Assembly: GCF_000716335.1 (NCBI RefSeq)
Contig: NZ_KL591009.1
Location: 71,482 to 135,481, forward strand
DNA length: 64,000 nucleotides
Source: Streptomyces sp. NRRL S-118
GTDB lineage: Bacteria > Actinomycetota > Actinomycetes > Streptomycetales > Streptomycetaceae
Direction of reading: 5' to 3'
A program made the translations under genes and the position numbers. Shown here piece by piece: positions 17,117 to 25,465 of the stretch (its first letter is position 1; each line of letters begins with the position of its first letter). A model generated the notes under the pieces. That model ran no database searches and had not been told where the DNA came from. It saw nothing but the letters and a program-made list of their open reading frames with translations.

Positions 17117-17323
17117 ATGAACGACAAGACACCACAGGAACGCGCCCGCGAACGCGCCGAGGAAGAGCCCGGAGCGCACTCGGGCGCCGAGCGCCAGGCC
17201 GGCCGCCGTACCGTCCCCGGCACGGCGAGCGCCGCGGAGGGCTACCGCCCCGGAGAAGGCACCGAAGGCGGCGAACCGCTCAAGGGGGTACAGGCCGACG
17301 AGGACGACGCACACGGTCGGTGA
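17117..17323 (+). CDS. Small hydrophilic hypothetical protein
   Basis: 68 aa, highly charged (many E, R, D and G), with no hydrophobic segment; it looks intrinsically disordered. It starts MNDKTPQERARERAEEE and ends in DDAHGR. No clear Shine-Dalgarno precedes the ATG, so a leaderless message or a false call are both possible. It lies between a terminator and a convergent kinase gene. I do not recognise a family. Confidence 0.45.
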   Translation: MNDKTPQERARERAEEEPGAHSGAERQAGRRTVPGTASAAEGYRPGEGTEGGEPLKGVQADEDDAHGR

Positions 17324-17455
17324 CGCACCACTCCCCGGCGCACACGGCCGCGCCGCGCACGGGCGCCCCGCACGGGAGCGGGGCACCTGTCCGCGGCGCC
17401 CGGAAAGCCGGCCCCGCACCGGCCGGATGCGTCGCCGCGCCCTCCCCGGCGAGTG

Positions 17456-19360
17456 TCAGGGGGTGACGCGGTTCAGCTCCTCCCGGTGGACGTCCTGCGG
17501 GCGGTCCACCCGGTCGACGTACAGCCGTCCCTCGCCCGCCGGGGTGAGCACCATCGAACTGCGCACCGGGCAGCCGGTCTTCGCCGGGACGAGCGGCCCC
17601 AGGACGAGCCGGTCGGTGTGCGCGCCCGCGAGGACGCCCTTCCACCGGCACTCCTTGAACGGGCCCGCGCCGGTCGCGGTGACGACGTCGTCGCCGATGC
17701 CGTTCTGGTTGATCGTCAGCCGCAGGCTGTTGGCCGCGGGCTCCGTGGGCAGGCTCCAGGTGCCGAGGAACTTCGGGTGCACGGGCGCCCTGCTCGTCTC
17801 GGCGGGCCTCAGCGTCGTCGACACCCCTCTCGACTCCCACAGGAGCGTGCCGTCCGGCTGGGCCGTGAACGTCTGCTCCGGTGACGGCTTGGCACAGCCC
17901 GCCGCGTCGGCCGGCACGCTGCTCGTCCTGCTGCCCGTGCCCAGGACGACCTTCTCGTCGTCGGCGGAGACCAGCGGGGCGCGGTTACGGCAGACCGCGT
18001 ACGGCAGGGTGTAGGTGACGGTGGCGACCATCTCCTGCTTCTCGCCCTGGACGATGTCGAATCGCCCCTGGAACTCGCCGTCCGGTCCTGCCTTGACCGT
18101 GCCCTCCCACGCCCCCAGGTAGGCGTCCGGCACCGCGCCCTCGATCTCCCTGACCTCGGGCGTCTTCTTGTCGTCCCCCGCGAGCCAGCCGATCAGCATG
18201 AGCAGCACGATCAGCATCACGGGCAGCCCCACCACGATGCTCAGCACGATCGCCGCGGTCCGCCCACCGCTTCCGGACCGGTTGGCCGGGGGTGCCGGGG
18301 CCGGGGGGAACGGGCCGGTCGGGTGCACCGGCGGCGCGTACCCGTAAGGGTGCTGGGGCGAGGGCACCGGCGGCGGAGTCTGGAACGCCGTCGGCCCGTA
18401 CGGCAGCCCGACGGGCTGCGCCTGCGGCCGGTGCGGCACCGCGCCGTGGGCCGGGGCGGGCAACTCCGCGTCCAGCAGCCGCGCCGCCCGCTGACCGAGG
18501 TCCGCGAGCAGCGCGCCCGGCAGCCACGCCCCGGCGGGCTCGGCGTCGCGTGTCGCCTCGATCAGCTCCGCCACCGAGGGCCGGCCCGACGGCTCCTTGA
18601 TCAGGCACGCCCGGACGAGGCCGGCCAGCTTCGGCGGCACCCCCTCCAGGTCCGGGTCCTCCTGCACGATCCGGTACAGCAGGCTGTGGACACCGCTCTC
18701 GGCGCCGCCGAACGGCGTCCGCCCCGTCGCCGCGTACGCGAGGACCGCACCCAGGCAGAACACGTCCGACGCGGGGGTGACGCTCCGGCCGAGCACCTGC
18801 TCCGGCGACATGAACCCGGGCGAGCCGACGACCGCGCCGGTACGGGTCCTGACGTCACCGGCGGCGCTCTGCGCGTCCAGCGCCCGGGCGATACCGAAGT
18901 CGATCACCCGTGGACCGTCCACCGTGACCAGGATGTTGGACGGCTTCAGGTCGCGGTGCACCAGCCCCGTGGAATGGATCGCCTCCAGCGCCTGGGACAG
19001 CCCGCTCGCCAGGGCGCGTACCGAGGTCCCGGGCAGCGGCCCGTGGTCGCCGACGACCTCCGCCAGCGAAGGCCCCGGGATGTAACCGGTCGCCACCCAC
19101 GGCACCGCCGCCCCGGTGTCCGCGTCCAGCACCGGCGCCGTCCACCGGCCGCCGACCCGCCGCGCCGCCGACACCTCCTGCGCGAACCGCTGCCGGAACT
19201 CGCCGTCCAGCGCCAGCTGACGGAGGATCAACTTCACGGCGACGGTCCGGCCGCCCTCGCTGCGTGCGAGGTAGACACGGCCCATGCCTCCTTCGCCCAG
19301 CAGGCCGAGGAGGCGGTACGGACCTATCCAGGCGGGGTCTTCGGCGCTGATCGGTTCCAC
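17456..19360 (-). CDS. Membrane-anchored eukaryotic-type Ser/Thr protein kinase with duplicated extracellular domain
   Basis: 634 aa from GTG 19360. Kinase domain about residues 14-270: glycine loop LGEGGMGRVYLA, VAIK-type lysine K43, catalytic HRD 135-137 with LKPSN, DFG 154-156 and an APE-like MSPEQ. A Pro/Ala-rich linker leads to a single membrane helix (about 367-394, IVLSIVVGLPVMLIVLLMLIGW). The extracellular part contains two similar segments, each starting with (Y/F)LG(A/T)W, each with two cysteines and a (V/L)VLG strand, suggesting a duplicated beta-domain sensor. The longer upstream open frame crosses the divergent promoter region and is rejected. Substrates unknown. Confidence 0.88.
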   Translation of the reverse strand: MEPISAEDPAWIGPYRLLGLLGEGGMGRVYLARSEGGRTVAVKLILRQLALDGEFRQRFAQEVSAARRVGGRWTAPVLDADTGAAVPWVATGYIPGPSLAEVVGDHGPLPGTSVRALASGLSQALEAIHSTGLVHRDLKPSNILVTVDGPRVIDFGIARALDAQSAAGDVRTRTGAVVGSPGFMSPEQVLGRSVTPASDVFCLGAVLAYAATGRTPFGGAESGVHSLLYRIVQEDPDLEGVPPKLAGLVRACLIKEPSGRPSVAELIEATRDAEPAGAWLPGALLADLGQRAARLLDAELPAPAHGAVPHRPQAQPVGLPYGPTAFQTPPPVPSPQHPYGYAPPVHPTGPFPPAPAPPANRSGSGGRTAAIVLSIVVGLPVMLIVLLMLIGWLAGDDKKTPEVREIEGAVPDAYLGAWEGTVKAGPDGEFQGRFDIVQGEKQEMVATVTYTLPYAVCRNRAPLVSADDEKVVLGTGSRTSSVPADAAGCAKPSPEQTFTAQPDGTLLWESRGVSTTLRPAETSRAPVHPKFLGTWSLPTEPAANSLRLTINQNGIGDDVVTATGAGPFKECRWKGVLAGAHTDRLVLGPLVPAKTGCPVRSSMVLTPAGEGRLYVDRVDRPQDVHREELNRVTP

Positions 19361-19380
19361 CGTCGGATCTTCGCACAACG

Positions 19381-19396
19381 GCCGGTGCGCACCGGC
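19381..19396. promoter_or_regulatory. 16-bp perfect palindrome in divergent promoter region
   Basis: GCCGGTGCGCACCGGC, between the Ser/Thr kinase gene (start 19360, minus) and the membrane-protein gene (start 19466, plus). Possible operator for the kinase gene; no consensus recognised. Confidence 0.4.
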
Positions 19397-19415
19397 GCGG
19401 AGGGCCGCGGGCGTA

Positions 19416-19433
19416 TTACCGGGACCCCGGTAA
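19416..19433. promoter_or_regulatory. 18-bp palindrome TTACCGGGACCCCGGTAA in divergent promoter region
   Basis: Eight-base perfect arms around AC, located about 33 bases before the plus-strand start and 56 before the minus-strand start. The TTAC/GTAA ends are A/T-rich compared with the surroundings, so this is a good operator candidate for one or both divergent genes. Confidence 0.5.
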
Positions 19434-19465
19434 AAGGCGCGTAAACCCCGGCGTACGCTGCCGAC

Positions 19466-19999
19466 ATGAGCGAGACCCGCGCCCTTCTGCGGCGCATCCG
19501 AGTGTGGTTGGCGGTTTTCATCGTCTGTCTGGTGCTGAGCGGCCTGACGGCCTTTCCGCTCGTCACCGAACTGCGCCTCGCCGACGGCGCGCTGAACGGC
19601 TGGGCATCGCCCGTCGCCGATGCCCTCCCCGGCCTCCACGAGTGGATCGGGCGCGTACGCACCGGACTCGACACCGCCGACCGCGACCACCCGTTCGTCC
19701 TCTACGGGACCGACTGGCTCGCCTTCGCGCACCTGGTCATCGCGGTGGCCTTCTACGGCCCCTACCGCGACCCGGTCCGCAACATCTGGGTCGTCGAGTT
19801 CGGCATGATCGCGTGCGCCGGGATCATCCCGCTCGCGCTGATCTGCGGTCCCCTGCGGGGCATCCCCTTCTGGTGGACGGTGATCGACATGTCCTTCGGG
19901 GTCTTCGGAGTGATCCCGCTGCTGATCGTCCACCGCATGATCAAGCGCCTGGCGGCCCTGACCGAGCCCGTCAGCGCCGTCCGAATGCTGCCCGCATGA
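19466..19999 (+). CDS. Conserved-type integral membrane protein, function unknown
   Basis: 177 aa. Four likely membrane helices: about 12-33 (RVWLAVFIVCLVLSGLTAF), 82-98 (TDWLAFAHLVIAVAFY), 108-127 (VVEFGMIACAGIIPLALICG) and 135-155 (WWTVIDMSFGVFGVIPLLIV). Between helices 1 and 2 is a roughly 45-residue loop with HEWIGRVRTGLDTADRDHPFVLYGTDWLAF. No family is recognised. The 3' end overlaps the convergent serine-hydrolase gene by 29 bases. Confidence 0.78.
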   Translation: MSETRALLRRIRVWLAVFIVCLVLSGLTAFPLVTELRLADGALNGWASPVADALPGLHEWIGRVRTGLDTADRDHPFVLYGTDWLAFAHLVIAVAFYGPYRDPVRNIWVVEFGMIACAGIIPLALICGPLRGIPFWWTVIDMSFGVFGVIPLLIVHRMIKRLAALTEPVSAVRMLPA

Positions 20000-21122
20000 T
20001 CCGCTCGGCCACCGGGTTCATCCCCTCGCCCTTCGCGTCGGTCGAGTTGACCGAGTACACCAGGGTGCGGGAGAGGTCCCCGGTCGCCGCGATCACCGTG
20101 TTGTAGCCCCAGCGGCCGCCCGTCTTCAGCCACAGCACCCGGCCGTCGTCCGCCCGGTACCGCTGGAGCCCCGCGCTCATCGTCGCACCGGGCACGCCGG
20201 CCGGGACGGTGAACATCTCCCGCAGCAGCGGTCCGCGCACCACCCGGCCCCGGAACAGCGCCACCAGGAAACGCTCCAGGTCGGCGGTGGTGGAGACCAG
20301 GTCGCCCGCAGCCCAGCCGTCCGTGACGCCCCACTCGGTCACGTCCCGCAGCTCGGTGGACCCGCCGGGCAGGGGGAAGACCTGGTAGCCGTGGTTGTGC
20401 GGACCGCGGATCACCGGCGAGGCACCCGGGAAGTACGTGCCGTGCAGTCCGAGCGGGCGCAGGATGCGGCGGGTGACCTGGTCCGCGTACGCGTCACCGG
20501 TGACCCGCTCGACGAGCAGGCCCGCCACGGTGTAGCCGATGTTGCTGTAGCGCTGCACCTCCCCGGGCGGGGCCACGCGCTCCTTGGCGGTGGCGGAGGC
20601 CACGATCGCCCTCGGGTCGTGCACGTCGAAGCGGTGGGCGTACCACTCCTCCAGGTTCTTCCCCGGGAAGTCGCCGTCCGGCAGGCCGTGCGTGTGGTTC
20701 AGCAACTGGCGCACGGTGACCCCGCCGTACGCCGCCGGGATCAGCTCCGGCAGGTGGTCGCGGACCCGGTCGTCCAGGCCCAGCCTGCCCTCGCCCGCCA
20801 GCTGCAGGACCACCGCCGCGGTGAACACCTTCGTCACCGAACCGGCGCGGAAGCGCGCGTCCGGGTCGGCGGGCCGGCCGGTCGCCAGGTCGTGGACGCC
20901 CGCGCTGCCGCGCCAGGTGCCGCCGGTGCCGCCGACCCGGACGAGCGCGGCCGTCGTACCGGCGTCGGGCAGCCCGGCGAGGGCGGCGCCCAGCGCACCG
21001 GCGTCCGGGCCGTCCTGGGTGCGGACGACGGGCGGCGTGGCGCCCGCGGGAACGGCGAGCGGCCCCGCGGTCACACCGAGGACGAGAGCGGCCGCGACGA
21101 GCGCGCGCGTACGTGCGTGCAT
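19971..21122 (-). CDS. Secreted serine hydrolase, class C beta-lactamase / D-Ala-D-Ala carboxypeptidase family
   Basis: 383 aa. Signal peptide at the N-terminus (ALVAAALVLGVTAGPLAVPAGA). Active-site SxxK is in RAGSVTKVFTA and the YxN motif is YSNIGY, followed by the usual helical and loop region and a late GG-containing strand (WLKTGGRWGYN, in place of KTG). This combination fits serine D-Ala-D-Ala carboxypeptidase or esterase members of the beta-lactamase fold (PF00144). It may act on peptidoglycan or an ester; which cannot be read. Upstream of it lies the response-regulator gene on the same strand, 47 bases away. Confidence 0.87.
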   Translation of the reverse strand: MHARTRALVAAALVLGVTAGPLAVPAGATPPVVRTQDGPDAGALGAALAGLPDAGTTAALVRVGGTGGTWRGSAGVHDLATGRPADPDARFRAGSVTKVFTAAVVLQLAGEGRLGLDDRVRDHLPELIPAAYGGVTVRQLLNHTHGLPDGDFPGKNLEEWYAHRFDVHDPRAIVASATAKERVAPPGEVQRYSNIGYTVAGLLVERVTGDAYADQVTRRILRPLGLHGTYFPGASPVIRGPHNHGYQVFPLPGGSTELRDVTEWGVTDGWAAGDLVSTTADLERFLVALFRGRVVRGPLLREMFTVPAGVPGATMSAGLQRYRADDGRVLWLKTGGRWGYNTVIAATGDLSRTLVYSVNSTDAKGEGMNPVAERIMRAAFGRR

Positions 21123-21169
21123 GGTTCAACTCCAGGTGATCGAGCCCTTGTCGGCGCCTCCCATCCTGG

Positions 21170-21889
21170 TCAGGCGGGCCGCCGCGCGGATCGCCGGAGC
21201 GAGCGGTATCGCGCGGCCCCGCCTCCCTCGCGCGGGGGATCCCCGGCGGCGATCAGGCCCGTCTCGTACGCGCAGATGACCGCCTGGATCCGGTCGCGCA
21301 GGCCCAGCTTGGCCAGCACGTTCCCGACGTGCGTCTTCACGGTGTGCTCGCTGACCACCAGCTCGGCGGCGATCTCCGCGTTCGACAGCCCCCGCCCGAG
21401 CAGGAGCAGCGTCTCCCGCTCCCGGGCGGTCAGCACCTCCAGCCGGCCGCCGTCGGCGCGCCGCACCCCGCGGGAGGTGTACTCCTCGATCAGGCGGCGC
21501 GCCACCGACGGGGCCAGGAGCGCGTCGCCCCGCGCGACCACCCGCACCGCGTGCACCAGGTCGTCGCGGCGCACGTCCTTCAGCAGGAAACCGCTCGCGC
21601 CCGCGTGCAGCGCCTCGTACACGTACTCGTCGGAGTCGAACGTCGTCAGCATCACCGCGCGGCAGCCGCCGTCCGCGGCGGTGATCGCGCGGCACGCCTC
21701 GATGCCGTCCATCACCGGCATCCGGACGTCCAGCAGCGCCACGTCGGGCGCGTGCAGCCGGACCGCGTCGACGGCCCGCGCACCGTCGACCGCCTCGGCG
21801 ACCACCTCGATGTCCGGCTGGGCGTCCAGGATCATGGCGAATCCGCTGCGCACCAGCTCCTGGTCGTCCGCCACCACCACGCGGATCAC
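21170..21889 (-). CDS. NarL/LuxR-family response regulator
   Basis: 239 aa. Receiver domain (about 1-120) with acidic pair DD at 8-9, phospho-acceptor D54 in ALLDVRMPVMDG, T in VMLTTFDSDEYV and K in FLLKDVRR. LuxR-type helix-turn-helix about 152-217 (LTARERETLLLLGRGLSNAEIAAEL ... TVKTHVGNVLAKL). The start is the GTG that overlaps the kinase stop by four bases (GTGA), so the two are translationally coupled. The open frame reaches far upstream in a different frame of the kinase gene and is rejected there. Cognate partner: the upstream kinase. Targets unknown. Confidence 0.92.
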   Translation of the reverse strand: MIRVVVADDQELVRSGFAMILDAQPDIEVVAEAVDGARAVDAVRLHAPDVALLDVRMPVMDGIEACRAITAADGGCRAVMLTTFDSDEYVYEALHAGASGFLLKDVRRDDLVHAVRVVARGDALLAPSVARRLIEEYTSRGVRRADGGRLEVLTARERETLLLLGRGLSNAEIAAELVVSEHTVKTHVGNVLAKLGLRDRIQAVICAYETGLIAAGDPPREGGGAARYRSLRRSARRPA

Positions 21890-22995
21890 ACCGTCACCTC
21901 CCGGGCCAGCGGCAGCGTCACCGCGACCTGGAACCCACGGCCCCCGGGGCCCGGGCCGTGCGCGGCCGTCCCGCCGTGCGCGGCCGCCCGTTCCCGTATC
22001 CCCGCCAGCCCGTGGCCGCCGGCCGGTTCGCGGGTCCTCCCGCCGGCCGGTCCGCGCCCGTCGTCCGTCACCGTGATCTCCACCTCGCCCTCCCCGTACG
22101 CCAGACGCACCGCCGCGGAACCCGCCCGCGCGTGCCTGACCGTGTTCGTCAGCGCCTCCTGCACCACGCGGTACACCGTCGTCCCGAGGTCCGGCGGCAG
22201 CGCGCGGGCGGTGCCGGTCACGTCGTACGAGACGTCGAGGCCGCTGCGGCTGACACGCTCCAGCAGCGCCGGGACGTCCGCCGGGCCCGGCTGCGGCACC
22301 CGCGGGGCGTCGTCCTCCTCGCGCAGCACCCCGAGCATGCGCCGCAGCTGGACCATCGCCTCCCGGCCGGTCCCGGAGATCGCCTCGAACGCGGCCTCCG
22401 CCCGCTCGGGAGCCGCACGCACCGCGACCGGGCCCGCCTCCGCCTGCACCACCATCAGACTCACCGCGTGCGACAGGATGTCGTGCATCTCCCGTGCGAT
22501 CCGGGCCCGTTCGCGGGCGGCGGCCATCTCCGCGACGTACCGCTGCCGCGTGTCCGACAGCCGCCCCAGCGCGTACGCCGCGCCGAACACGAACAGCGAG
22601 AACGACAGCTCCCGTGCCGAGCGGGTGTTGAGCCACACCGACACGGTGATCAGCGCCGGCAGCAACGCCAGCACGGCCAGCCGGGTGCGGCGCGGCGACA
22701 GGGACGCGATCGTGTGGACGAGGACCAGCCCGGTGTACGGCAGCGGCTGGCCCGGTCCGTCGACCGCCAGCTCGTACAGGGCGCTGGTCGCCAGGACCGC
22801 CACCAGCACGGCGATCGGCGCCCGGCGGCGCCACACGAGCGGCACCACCGTCAGCGTCGTCAGCCCGTACGCCGTCCAGGTCGCCGGCGGCAGGTCCGGA
22901 GCGCGCGGCACGACGAACGGCATGGTCATCGCGGCCTGCACCAGCAGTGCGAGGCCGATGTCGGTCGCCCACGGCTTCCCCCGCAGGCCCCTCAT
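21886..22995 (-). CDS. NarL-type sensor histidine kinase (HisKA_3)
   Basis: 369 aa from ATG 22995. Four to six hydrophobic segments in residues 10-145 form a membrane sensor with little extracytoplasmic sequence. The dimerisation domain has phospho-acceptor H171 in ARERARIAREMHDILSHAVS. The HATPase domain has N-box VVQEALTNTVRHA and G-box GGHGLAGIRERAAAHGG. The start overlaps the stop of the upstream GDPD gene by four bases (ATGA) and its end overlaps the response regulator, so all are one transcript. The membrane-embedded sensor suggests a cell-envelope or lipid-soluble signal; that is inference. Confidence 0.92.
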   Translation of the reverse strand: MRGLRGKPWATDIGLALLVQAAMTMPFVVPRAPDLPPATWTAYGLTTLTVVPLVWRRRAPIAVLVAVLATSALYELAVDGPGQPLPYTGLVLVHTIASLSPRRTRLAVLALLPALITVSVWLNTRSARELSFSLFVFGAAYALGRLSDTRQRYVAEMAAARERARIAREMHDILSHAVSLMVVQAEAGPVAVRAAPERAEAAFEAISGTGREAMVQLRRMLGVLREEDDAPRVPQPGPADVPALLERVSRSGLDVSYDVTGTARALPPDLGTTVYRVVQEALTNTVRHARAGSAAVRLAYGEGEVEITVTDDGRGPAGGRTREPAGGHGLAGIRERAAAHGGTAAHGPGPGGRGFQVAVTLPLAREVTV

Positions 22996-23681
22996 CCGCG
23001 GCCCGCGAGCACCGAGGCGAGGGTGTCCACCCGGTTGGTGGTGATCGAGTCCACCCCGCACGCGACCAGCCGGCGCATGGTCCGGCGCGTGTCGGCCGTC
23101 CACGCCGAGACCAGCAGCCCGTCCCGGTGGACCCGCTCGGTCAGCGCCCGGCCGACCAGCCCGAAGCGGTAGTTCAGCCAGCGCGGCGCCACCGCGTCGA
23201 GCAGGACGGGCCGGGGCGGGGCGAGCGTCGTCCACGTCAGCGCGATCTCGGCGGCCGGATCGGAGGCCCGCACCAGCAGCATCGCGGCCGCGCTGGAGCA
23301 GTAGTACACGCGGTCGGCCGCGCCGCACTCGTGGACGGTGCCGACGACCGCGCGCACCGACGCCTCCGTGGCGCCCGGCAGGTCGATCATCACCCGGTGC
23401 GGACCGGCCGCGCCGAGCGCGTCGCCCAGGGTCGGCACACCCTCCTCGCCGGTCAGCCCGCGCAGCTCGGCCAGGGACAGCCGGGCCAGCGGCCGGTCGA
23501 TGCCCCACAGCCGCTTCAGCGAGTCGTCGTGGAGGAGGACCGGGACGCCGTCCCGGGTGAGCCGCACGTCGATCTCCACCGCGTCCGCGCCGCGCGCGAG
23601 CGCCGAGCGGACCGACGCGAGCGTGTTCTCCCGGACGCGGTACGGGTCGCCCCGGTGCGCCACCACCGTGACGGGACGCAT
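22992..23681 (-). CDS. Glycerophosphodiester phosphodiesterase
   Basis: 229 aa, about the normal size for a cytoplasmic bacterial UgpQ-type enzyme, which hydrolyses glycerophosphodiesters to sn-glycerol 3-phosphate and an alcohol. Motifs: HRGDPYRVRENTLASVRSAL (first active-site histidine with the R-E-N-T pattern), EIDVRLTRDGVPVLLHDD (metal-binding E, D and second histidine), and late TTNRVDTL. No signal peptide is apparent. Start ATG 23681 overlaps the deaminase stop by one base. The same reading frame extends upstream through the deaminase gene, but that is a shadow. Confidence 0.88.
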   Translation of the reverse strand: MRPVTVVAHRGDPYRVRENTLASVRSALARGADAVEIDVRLTRDGVPVLLHDDSLKRLWGIDRPLARLSLAELRGLTGEEGVPTLGDALGAAGPHRVMIDLPGATEASVRAVVGTVHECGAADRVYYCSSAAAMLLVRASDPAAEIALTWTTLAPPRPVLLDAVAPRWLNYRFGLVGRALTERVHRDGLLVSAWTADTRRTMRRLVACGVDSITTNRVDTLASVLAGRG

Positions 23682-24706
23682 CAGCGGGTGAGCCACTCGG
23701 TGGTGTAGCTGTCGATCTCGGCGGCGATCCGGGCCTTGCCCGCCGGGTCCAGGAAGGACGCCTCCACGGCGTTCTTGGCCAGCTCGGCGATCCCGCGCTC
23801 GTCCAGGTCCAGCAGCCGGGCGGCGACGCCGTACTCGTTGTTGAGGTCGGTGCCGAACATCGGCGGGTCGTCGGAGTTGACGGTCACTAGGACGCCCGCG
23901 CGCACCATCTCCCTGATCGGGTGCTCCTCGATGTCGAGGACCGCCCGCGTGGCGATGTTGGAGGTGGGGCACACCTCCAGCGCGATGCGGTGCTCGGCGA
24001 GGTGGGCCAGCAGCTCGGGGTCCTGCGGCGCGCTGGTGCCGTGGCCGATGCGCTCGGCGCGCAGCTCCCTGAGGGCGTCCCAGATCGTCCCGGGCCCGGT
24101 CGTCTCGCCCGCGTGCGGCACCGAGTGCAGGCCGGCGGCGACGGCCCGGTCGAAGTACGGCTTGAACTGCGGGCGCGGCACGCCGATCTCGGGGCCGCCC
24201 AGCCCGAACGAGACCAGGCCCTCGGGGCGCAGGTCGACGGCGAGCCGGGTGGTCTCCTCGGCGGCCTCCAGCCCGGCCTCGCCGGGGATGTCGAAGCACC
24301 AGCGCAGGATGACGCCGAGCTCGGTCTCGGCCGCGAGGCGGGCGTCCTCTATCGCCGCCATGAACGCCTTCTCGTCGATGCCGCGCCGGGTGGAGCTGAA
24401 CGGCGTGACGGTCAGCTCGGCGTACCGGATGTTCTGCCGGGCCATGTCGCGGGCGACCTCGTAGGTCAGCAGCCGCACGTCCTCCGGGGTGCGGATCAGG
24501 TCCACCACCGACAGGTACACCTCGATGAAGTGCGCGAAGTCGGTGAAGGTGAAGTAGTCGACGAGCGCCTCGGGGTCGGTGGGCACCTTGGAGTCCGGGT
24601 GGCGGGCAGCCAGTTCGGAGACGATGCGCGGGGACGCGGAGCCGACGTGGTGGACATGGAGCTCCGCCTTGGGCAGCCCCGCGATGAAGGGGTGCAGATC
24701 GGTCAT
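23681..24706 (-). CDS. Adenosine-deaminase-family enzyme, likely aminodeoxyfutalosine deaminase
   Basis: 341 aa, amidohydrolase fold. Metal and catalytic residues of the adenosine deaminase family are present: H17-x-H19 (AELHVHHVG), H198-A-G-E201, H222 (IGHG) and D279-D280 (VNSDDPP). Strand 1 is followed by HHVGSASPRIV, not the HLEGT of true adenosine deaminases, with an arginine (R27) soon after strand 1. Work on COG1816 enzymes, including one from Streptomyces avermitilis, showed that members misnamed adenosine deaminase act on 6-aminodeoxyfutalosine in menaquinone synthesis, with an arginine after strand 1 linked to specificity. I infer the same here. First gene of a four-gene coupled operon. 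Confidence 0.78.
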   Translation of the reverse strand: MTDLHPFIAGLPKAELHVHHVGSASPRIVSELAARHPDSKVPTDPEALVDYFTFTDFAHFIEVYLSVVDLIRTPEDVRLLTYEVARDMARQNIRYAELTVTPFSSTRRGIDEKAFMAAIEDARLAAETELGVILRWCFDIPGEAGLEAAEETTRLAVDLRPEGLVSFGLGGPEIGVPRPQFKPYFDRAVAAGLHSVPHAGETTGPGTIWDALRELRAERIGHGTSAPQDPELLAHLAEHRIALEVCPTSNIATRAVLDIEEHPIREMVRAGVLVTVNSDDPPMFGTDLNNEYGVAARLLDLDERGIAELAKNAVEASFLDPAGKARIAAEIDSYTTEWLTR

Positions 24707-24792
24707 CGGGGCCTCCTGTGGGCAGGGCCGGGCTGGTCAGGGATCATCGTAGGGCGGCCGTTAGCATGACGGGACACGATGGGGGAGGGCCC

Positions 24793-25413
24793 ATGCCAGA
24801 CAACAGCGAGCCGAACGATCCCTGGGCTCCGCCGGAGAGCAGGTCTCCCCAGGACGCGGCCGTACCGAACAGGCCGCCGGTGCACGACCAGCCCACGGTG
24901 ACGTCCATGCCGGCCGCGGGGGAGGTACCGCCGCCTCCGATAGCCCCCGGAGGGCCCGCCCAGCCGGCGCCGGGCCCGTACGGCTACCCGGCTCCCGGGG
25001 TGCCCGCCGCGCCGCCGCCGGCCACCAACGGGTACGGGTACCCGGGGTATCCCGGCTACTCCGCCTACGGCCACGCCGGCTGGCAGGCCGGGCCCGCCAA
25101 CGGCATGGGCATCACCTCGATGGTCCTCGGCATCATCGCCACCGCCGGTTTCTGCATGTACGGGCTCGGCATCATCCTGGGCATCCTCGCCCTGATCTTC
25201 GGCATCGTCGGCCGCAAGCGCGTCCAGCGCGGCGAGGCCAACAACGGCGGCATGGCCACCGCGGGAATCATCCTGGGCGCGATCGGCACGGTCGTGAGCG
25301 CGGCGTTCCTGGCCTTCGTCGTCTGGGCGATCGTGCAGAGCGAGAACAACCGCGACTCCTCCGAGGACGACAGCGACCCCTTCGCGACGTCCCTGGTCAT
25401 CACCCGGGACTGA
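24793..25413 (+). CDS. DUF4190-domain membrane protein
   Basis: 206 aa from ATG 24793, chosen because a gggggaggg Shine-Dalgarno lies just upstream; an ATG nine codons earlier (24766) has none. The N-terminal 95 residues are Pro/Gly/Tyr-rich (GYGYPGYPGYSAYG), typical of cytoplasmic low-complexity tails. Two membrane helices follow: MVLGIIATAGFCMYGLGIILGI and GIILGAIGTVVSAAFLAFVV, with the charged hairpin GRKRVQRGEANN between them, the layout of DUF4190 proteins. The C-terminus is acidic (SSEDDSDP). Function unknown. Divergent from the deaminase operon. Confidence 0.85.
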   Translation: MPDNSEPNDPWAPPESRSPQDAAVPNRPPVHDQPTVTSMPAAGEVPPPPIAPGGPAQPAPGPYGYPAPGVPAAPPPATNGYGYPGYPGYSAYGHAGWQAGPANGMGITSMVLGIIATAGFCMYGLGIILGILALIFGIVGRKRVQRGEANNGGMATAGIILGAIGTVVSAAFLAFVVWAIVQSENNRDSSEDDSDPFATSLVITRD

Positions 25414-25465
25414 CGCCACCCCCTGGGTGGCCGGGGCATAGGAGCCCGGGCCCGGGCTCCCGGGC

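Noticed and set aside
15186..17135. 649-codon open frame on the minus strand over the aldehyde dehydrogenase
   Set aside because: Antisense shadow of a clear gene; composition is the Gly/Val/Asp-rich pattern typical of mirrored high-GC coding sequence.
23681..24706. Plain adenosine deaminase of purine salvage
   Set aside because: The strand-1 motif and following arginine fit the aminodeoxyfutalosine group better.
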